This document shows, piece by piece, positions 6,529 through 8,175 of a stretch of DNA of 8,175 nucleotides (position 1 is its first letter; every line of letters begins with the position of its first letter). The notes under the pieces are model-generated. The model made no database searches and was not told the origin of the DNA. It was given only the letters and a program-made list of their open reading frames with translations. The stretch lies in the NCBI GenBank assembly GCA_024278655.1, contig JAJRSV010000172.1, forward strand, positions 1 to 8,175, read 5' to 3'. The position numbers and the translations under genes were made by a program. The stretch is from Bacteroidota bacterium. GTDB lineage: Bacteria > Bacteroidota > Ignavibacteria > Ignavibacteriales > Ignavibacteriaceae.

Positions 6529-7545
6529 ATGAAAATATTTTTATTCATAATATCATTAACATTTTTTGCCGGTATAACCGCACAGGCACAGGATGAGCAA
6601 AGCTGCAGTTCGGCGGGATGCCACCAGGAATTGATGGCGCCTAAATTTATTCATCCCGCTGCCGAGGATGATTGTACAAACTGTCACGAGAGTGAATCGG
6701 ATAAACATCCTTCCGAAAGCAGAAACGATTTCTCGTTGGCTGATGAATCGCCGGAACTCTGTTTTACATGCCACGACGATAAGGAACCGGATGACACACA
6801 GGTTAGTATTCATCCGCCGTTTGAAGAGGATTGTTTGAATTGTCATAATCCTCATGCAACCGATAATAAAGTCGTTTTGGAAGACCCTGTTCCCGATTTA
6901 TGCTTTACCTGCCACGATGATCCGGCTGAAATTGAGAATGTGAAAACCGTGCATGGTGCGATATTTGTTGATGATAAATGTATTAATTGTCATTCACCTC
7001 ATTCATCGGTTAACAAAATACTGCTGGTGAAAGACGATCCTGCTCTTTGTTTAAGCTGTCATAATAAAGAGATTAAATACGAAGATAAAGTGATTCCGGA
7101 TATTGCAAGTAAGATTAAAGACGAGGATTTTGCTCATCCGCCTGCTGTGGACGACGGGTGCCTTACTTGTCATCATCCTCATTCTTCGGTAAATAATTTT
7201 TTGTTGGACGATACTTTTCCTGCAGGACATTACGCGGATGGCTTTGATGGGAATTATAACTTGTGTTTTAGCTGTCACGACGATTCGATGATTTTACTTG
7301 AGAATACCGATGATGCTACGGAGTTCAGAAACGGTAATGTTAATCTTCATTATGTTCATGTTAATAAAGAAAAAAGCCGTAGCTGTACAAACTGTCACGA
7401 TGTTCACGGGTCGCCCGGAAATCCTCATTTAATCGCTAACGAAATTAAATTCGGTAGCTGGACTATGAAGCTGAATTACGTTGCCGATGATAACGGCGGT
7501 TCCTGTTTGCCCGGCTGCCATGAACAGAAAACTTACAAAAGATAA
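6529..7545 (+). CDS. Secreted multihaem c-type cytochrome, up to 11 haems
   Basis: The 338-residue protein has a cleavable signal peptide ending AQA at residue 20 and no lipobox, so it is probably periplasmic or secreted. Nine canonical CXXCH motifs start at C49, C78, C102, C125, C151, C174, C211, C246 and C286. Two expanded motifs lie at the ends: CSSAGCH (26-32, CX4CH) and CLPGCH (326-331, CX3CH), giving up to 11 haems. The middle is built of paired-CXXCH units with HPP or HG before the first motif and NPH or SPH after it, plus (S/D)LC(F/L)xCH closing motifs. CX4CH haem sites are known in cytochrome c3 and in a Geobacter CxxxxCH family; CX3CH sites are rarer. The gene follows the barrel by eight bases. 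It could be the periplasmic electron donor to the conduit, or an exported terminal reductase; the sequence does not decide. Confidence 0.9.
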   Translation: MKIFLFIISLTFFAGITAQAQDEQSCSSAGCHQELMAPKFIHPAAEDDCTNCHESESDKHPSESRNDFSLADESPELCFTCHDDKEPDDTQVSIHPPFEEDCLNCHNPHATDNKVVLEDPVPDLCFTCHDDPAEIENVKTVHGAIFVDDKCINCHSPHSSVNKILLVKDDPALCLSCHNKEIKYEDKVIPDIASKIKDEDFAHPPAVDDGCLTCHHPHSSVNNFLLDDTFPAGHYADGFDGNYNLCFSCHDDSMILLENTDDATEFRNGNVNLHYVHVNKEKSRSCTNCHDVHGSPGNPHLIANEIKFGSWTMKLNYVADDNGGSCLPGCHEQKTYKR

Positions 7546-7582
7546 AACGTTATTTGAGATAATTTTTATTCTATTTTTTCTC

Positions 7583-7587
7583 AGGGG
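7583..7587 (+). promoter_or_regulatory. Shine-Dalgarno site of the second tetrahaem-type cytochrome
   Basis: AGGGG lies five bases before the ATG at 7593. The spacing equals that of the site before the related gene at 2191, so both small cytochromes carry clear ribosome-binding sites. It supports the 7593 start. Confidence 0.65.
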
Positions 7588-7592
7588 AAAAA

Positions 7593-8175
7593 ATGAAAAG
7601 AGTAATATTAATTTTATTACTTGTAGCAGCATATCCGTTAATTGATCCGCAAGCGGATGTTACGGGTATCGATATAAAAAACAGTCACCACGACTTCAGC
7701 GGCTCAAGCTGGAGTAACGGTAGTATTTGCAGACCTTGCCATATTCCTCATGCGGCAAATATGGAAGTTCCCGATTCGCCTTTATGGAATCATGAAACAA
7801 CAGTGGCTACTTTTCAGGTATTCAGCAGCCCGACTTTAGACAGCACACCGGGTCAGCCGACCGGAAGAACTAAACTCTGCCTGTCTTGCCACGATGGAAC
7901 GGTAGCGATTGAAAACCACAGCGGAAACGGAAACGGTACACGCTATACAACCTGGGGAAATCTGTCAACCGACTTATCCAATGATCACCCGGTAGCATTT
8001 ATTTACGATACACAGTTAGCAGAAGCAGATGGCGGTTTGTACGATCCCGTTACTACCGAGTCGGGATTAGGCGGAACGATTGCTGAAGATATGCTTGATA
8101 ACGGAATGCTTGCATGCTATTCCTGCCACGATGTGCACGTTGCACGCAATACGCAAGGGTGTGCAGGATGTCATC
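7593..8175 (+). CDS. Secreted multihaem cytochrome related to the 2191 gene, 3' end missing
   Basis: The frame is open from the ATG at 7593 to the window edge, giving 194 complete codons and one extra base, with no stop. The N-terminus is MKRVILILLLVAAYPL, a signal peptide with likely cleavage in the next ten residues. Four CXXCH motifs are visible: 46-50, 96-100, 175-179 and 190-194. About half the residues match the tetrahaem protein at 2191 by eye, including SxHDFSG, PLWNHE, KLCLSCHDGTVA, SNDHPV/TNDHPV and SGLGG. Unlike its paralogue, the third and fourth motifs are only ten residues apart, and the sequence stops right after the fourth, so more haems may follow. It closes the visible gene set, 47 bases after the large cytochrome, and is probably an extracellular or periplasmic electron carrier. 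Confidence 0.9.
   Translation, partial: MKRVILILLLVAAYPLIDPQADVTGIDIKNSHHDFSGSSWSNGSICRPCHIPHAANMEVPDSPLWNHETTVATFQVFSSPTLDSTPGQPTGRTKLCLSCHDGTVAIENHSGNGNGTRYTTWGNLSTDLSNDHPVAFIYDTQLAEADGGLYDPVTTESGLGGTIAEDMLDNGMLACYSCHDVHVARNTQGCAGCH

Noticed and set aside
7553..7583. TGAGA/TCTCA inverted repeat between the last two cytochrome genes as a terminator
   Set aside because: Only five base pairs with a loop of about 20 bases and no T-run after the stem.
7590..7606. Seventeen bases shared by the starts of the NHL gene and the last cytochrome gene (AAAATGAAAAGAGTAAT)
   Set aside because: Both encode a common MKRVI signal-peptide start; the match does not extend and is probably coincidence, not a recombination scar.

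Overview
The window is AT-rich, gene-dense bacterial DNA with every supported gene on the + strand. Its gene types fit a Gram-negative, anaerobic or metal-respiring bacterium: cytoplasmic two-component signalling, secreted multihaem c-type cytochromes, lipoproteins, and an outer-membrane beta-barrel ending in an aromatic residue. Base composition and overall protein style suggest the Ignavibacteriota/Chlorobi/Bacteroidota neighbourhood (for example a Melioribacter-like organism). That placement is an impression from reading, not the result of a search.

Layout. Positions 1-1563 hold a NarL-type histidine kinase, cut at its 5' end by the window edge, overlapped by its LuxR/NarL-family response regulator. 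Positions 1564-1732 are non-coding and carry two GC-rich palindromes. Positions 1733-2140 encode a stand-alone receiver domain that has lost its phospho-acceptor aspartate. Positions 2191-2802 encode a secreted, very acidic tetrahaem cytochrome with a strong Shine-Dalgarno site, followed by a convincing intrinsic terminator at 2843-2868. From 2891 to the end runs a tightly packed gene set: a six-bladed NHL-type propeller lipoprotein, a pentahaem cytochrome lipoprotein, a 657-residue outer-membrane barrel, a secreted cytochrome with 9 canonical and 2 expanded haem motifs, and a second secreted cytochrome homologous to the first. The last gene runs off the window.

How the genes may work together. 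A barrel flanked by a multihaem lipoprotein and a periplasmic-type multihaem cytochrome has the composition of a porin-cytochrome conduit, which carries electrons across the outer membrane. The small repetitive tetrahaem proteins could be extracellular electron carriers, or subunits of a cytochrome filament of the OmcE type. The NHL lipoprotein would be a surface or assembly factor, and the upstream two-component genes are the obvious candidate regulators. The roles in this paragraph are inferred from composition and gene order. The haem motifs, signal sequences, terminator, and degenerate receiver are read directly from the sequence.

No tRNA, rRNA, CRISPR array, insertion sequence or integrase was seen, and no gene-free stretch exceeds about 170 bases.
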